Source: CAVTLG01 sp963735495 (GTDB lineage Bacteria; Chloroflexota; Ktedonobacteria; Ktedonobacterales; Ktedonobacteraceae). Taken from it: a DNA stretch of 64,000 nt. The notes under the pieces are model-generated. The model saw only the letters and a program-made list of their open reading frames with translations. It had not been told where the DNA came from and ran no database searches. Positions 63,416 through 64,000 of the stretch are shown here, in pieces. Positions within the stretch are counted from its first letter, which is position 1, and each line of letters opens with the position of its first letter. A program made the position numbers and the translations under genes. Location of the stretch: positions 248,001 through 312,000 of the forward strand of contig CAVTLG010000006.1 in assembly GCA_963735495.1 (NCBI GenBank). Reading direction: 5' to 3'.

Positions 63416-63681
63416 TTCTGGTTGTTGGCAAGGGATCGGATAATCGCTTGCCGTGTCATCTGGTTGGTGTGTAGTCAGCAGCCAGGGAGTGTGGTTGGCT
63501 TGCCTTGCGGCTATGAAACGAAACCCTTTTTGTTTCGTTATGTAATTTATATGGAGGGGAGAGCAGATGGAGTCCATACTGCTCTCGTAGCGCTTTTATC
63601 TCAAAGAGAGCCGGGTAGAGAGGAAGCTTTGCATAGTCTGGTACTCTACTGCTGCGCGTTTTGTGATCAGGAGAGAATCGT

Positions 63682-64000
63682 ATGACTGGCTTAGAAGGAA
63701 GGACCCTGGATCGTTATGAGTTGCGACAACTTATTGGCCGGGGTGGTATGGCTGATGTCTATCTAGCTTTCGATCCCCATTTTGAGCGAGAAGTTGCCGT
63801 CAAAATCTTCAAGCGTGAAGATGAAGAATTGTTAGGTCGTTTTGTGCGTGAAGCGCATTTAATGGCTTCATTGAACAATGCTCATCTTATGCCGGTTTTT
63901 GATGCTGGGGATAGCATGTTGGATGGAGTCAACATCTATTATATTGTCATGCCTTTTCTGGAGGGTGGTTCTTTACGCAAACTCATCAGGAACTCGCCGC
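63682..64000 (+). CDS. Serine/threonine protein kinase, N-terminal part (runs off window)
   Basis: Starts MTGLEGRTLDRYELRQLIG after AGGAGAGAA. The Gly-rich loop IGRGGMADVYLAFD and the catalytic Lys in VAVKIF are visible, as is the hinge region IVMPFLEGGSLRKLI. It is a Hanks-type (PknB-like) kinase. The remaining kinase domain and any C-terminal sensor lie beyond the window. Confidence 0.93.
   Translation, partial: MTGLEGRTLDRYELRQLIGRGGMADVYLAFDPHFEREVAVKIFKREDEELLGRFVREAHLMASLNNAHLMPVFDAGDSMLDGVNIYYIVMPFLEGGSLRKLIRNSP

Overview
The window looks like a piece of a Ktedonobacteria-type Chloroflexota chromosome. This is inferred from the gene mix: F420-dependent enzymes, a sedolisin peptidase, a LuxR/MalT-type regulator remnant, a Ser/Thr kinase, T-box riboswitches in front of an aminoacyl-tRNA synthetase and an amino-acid gene, an IscB/HEARO element and heavy mobile-element load. 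No rRNA or other diagnostic marker is present, so the assignment is moderate.

Layout. 1-14.35 kb is a one-directional surface-polysaccharide locus: UDP-sugar dehydrogenase (cut by the window edge), GT4 transferase, polyprenyl-phosphate sugar transferase, Wzz/BY-kinase, a DUF4012 protein (frameshifted), Wzy-like polymerase/ligase, a Wzx flippase continuous with a GT4 transferase, and two further GT4 paralogues. 14.35-18.2 kb is a gene-poor, decayed stretch with three MITE-like units, a tRNA-Gly(TCC)-like gene, a DUF1186-type gene, a SWIM-protein fragment and one hypothetical gene. 18.2-24.35 kb is a three-layer nest: a tyrosine recombinase gene is split inside its H-x-x-R motif by a group II intron, and the intron's reverse transcriptase gene is split by a serine-recombinase element. 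Then come tRNA-Leu(CAG), a Ppx/GppA-CHAD-HD cluster probably acting on polyphosphate or (p)ppGpp, and the secDF operon.

30.98-32.50 kb holds an IscB/HEARO unit: an RNA-guided nuclease gene with its guide-RNA region, sitting exactly at the centre of a palindrome. 32.66-41.4 kb carries a TetR/P450 divergent pair, a phosphodiesterase-like gene, a LIM-domain/DA1-like metallopeptidase, an F420 oxidoreductase pair, a repetitive coiled-coil protein, a small zinc-binding protein and a cupredoxin lipoprotein. 41.8-48.8 kb carries a LacI regulator, an orphan HicB-like protein, and two closely similar promoter-plus-T-box leaders, one on proS and one on a hydrolase-GNAT-argJ operon. Both leaders appear to have a proline (CCC) specifier.

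49.5-51.1 kb is a complete IS4-family element. 51.4-59.5 kb combines adenine deaminase and a two-gene molybdenum hydroxylase (purine breakdown), with a secreted S53 peptidase between them. The end of the window holds two broken genes (LuxR-type regulator, quinone oxidoreductase), a membrane-anchored LysM-like protein, a 214-bp MITE-like element and the start of a Ser/Thr protein kinase. Several otherwise conserved genes carry single frameshifts or stops, which may be real decay or sequence error.
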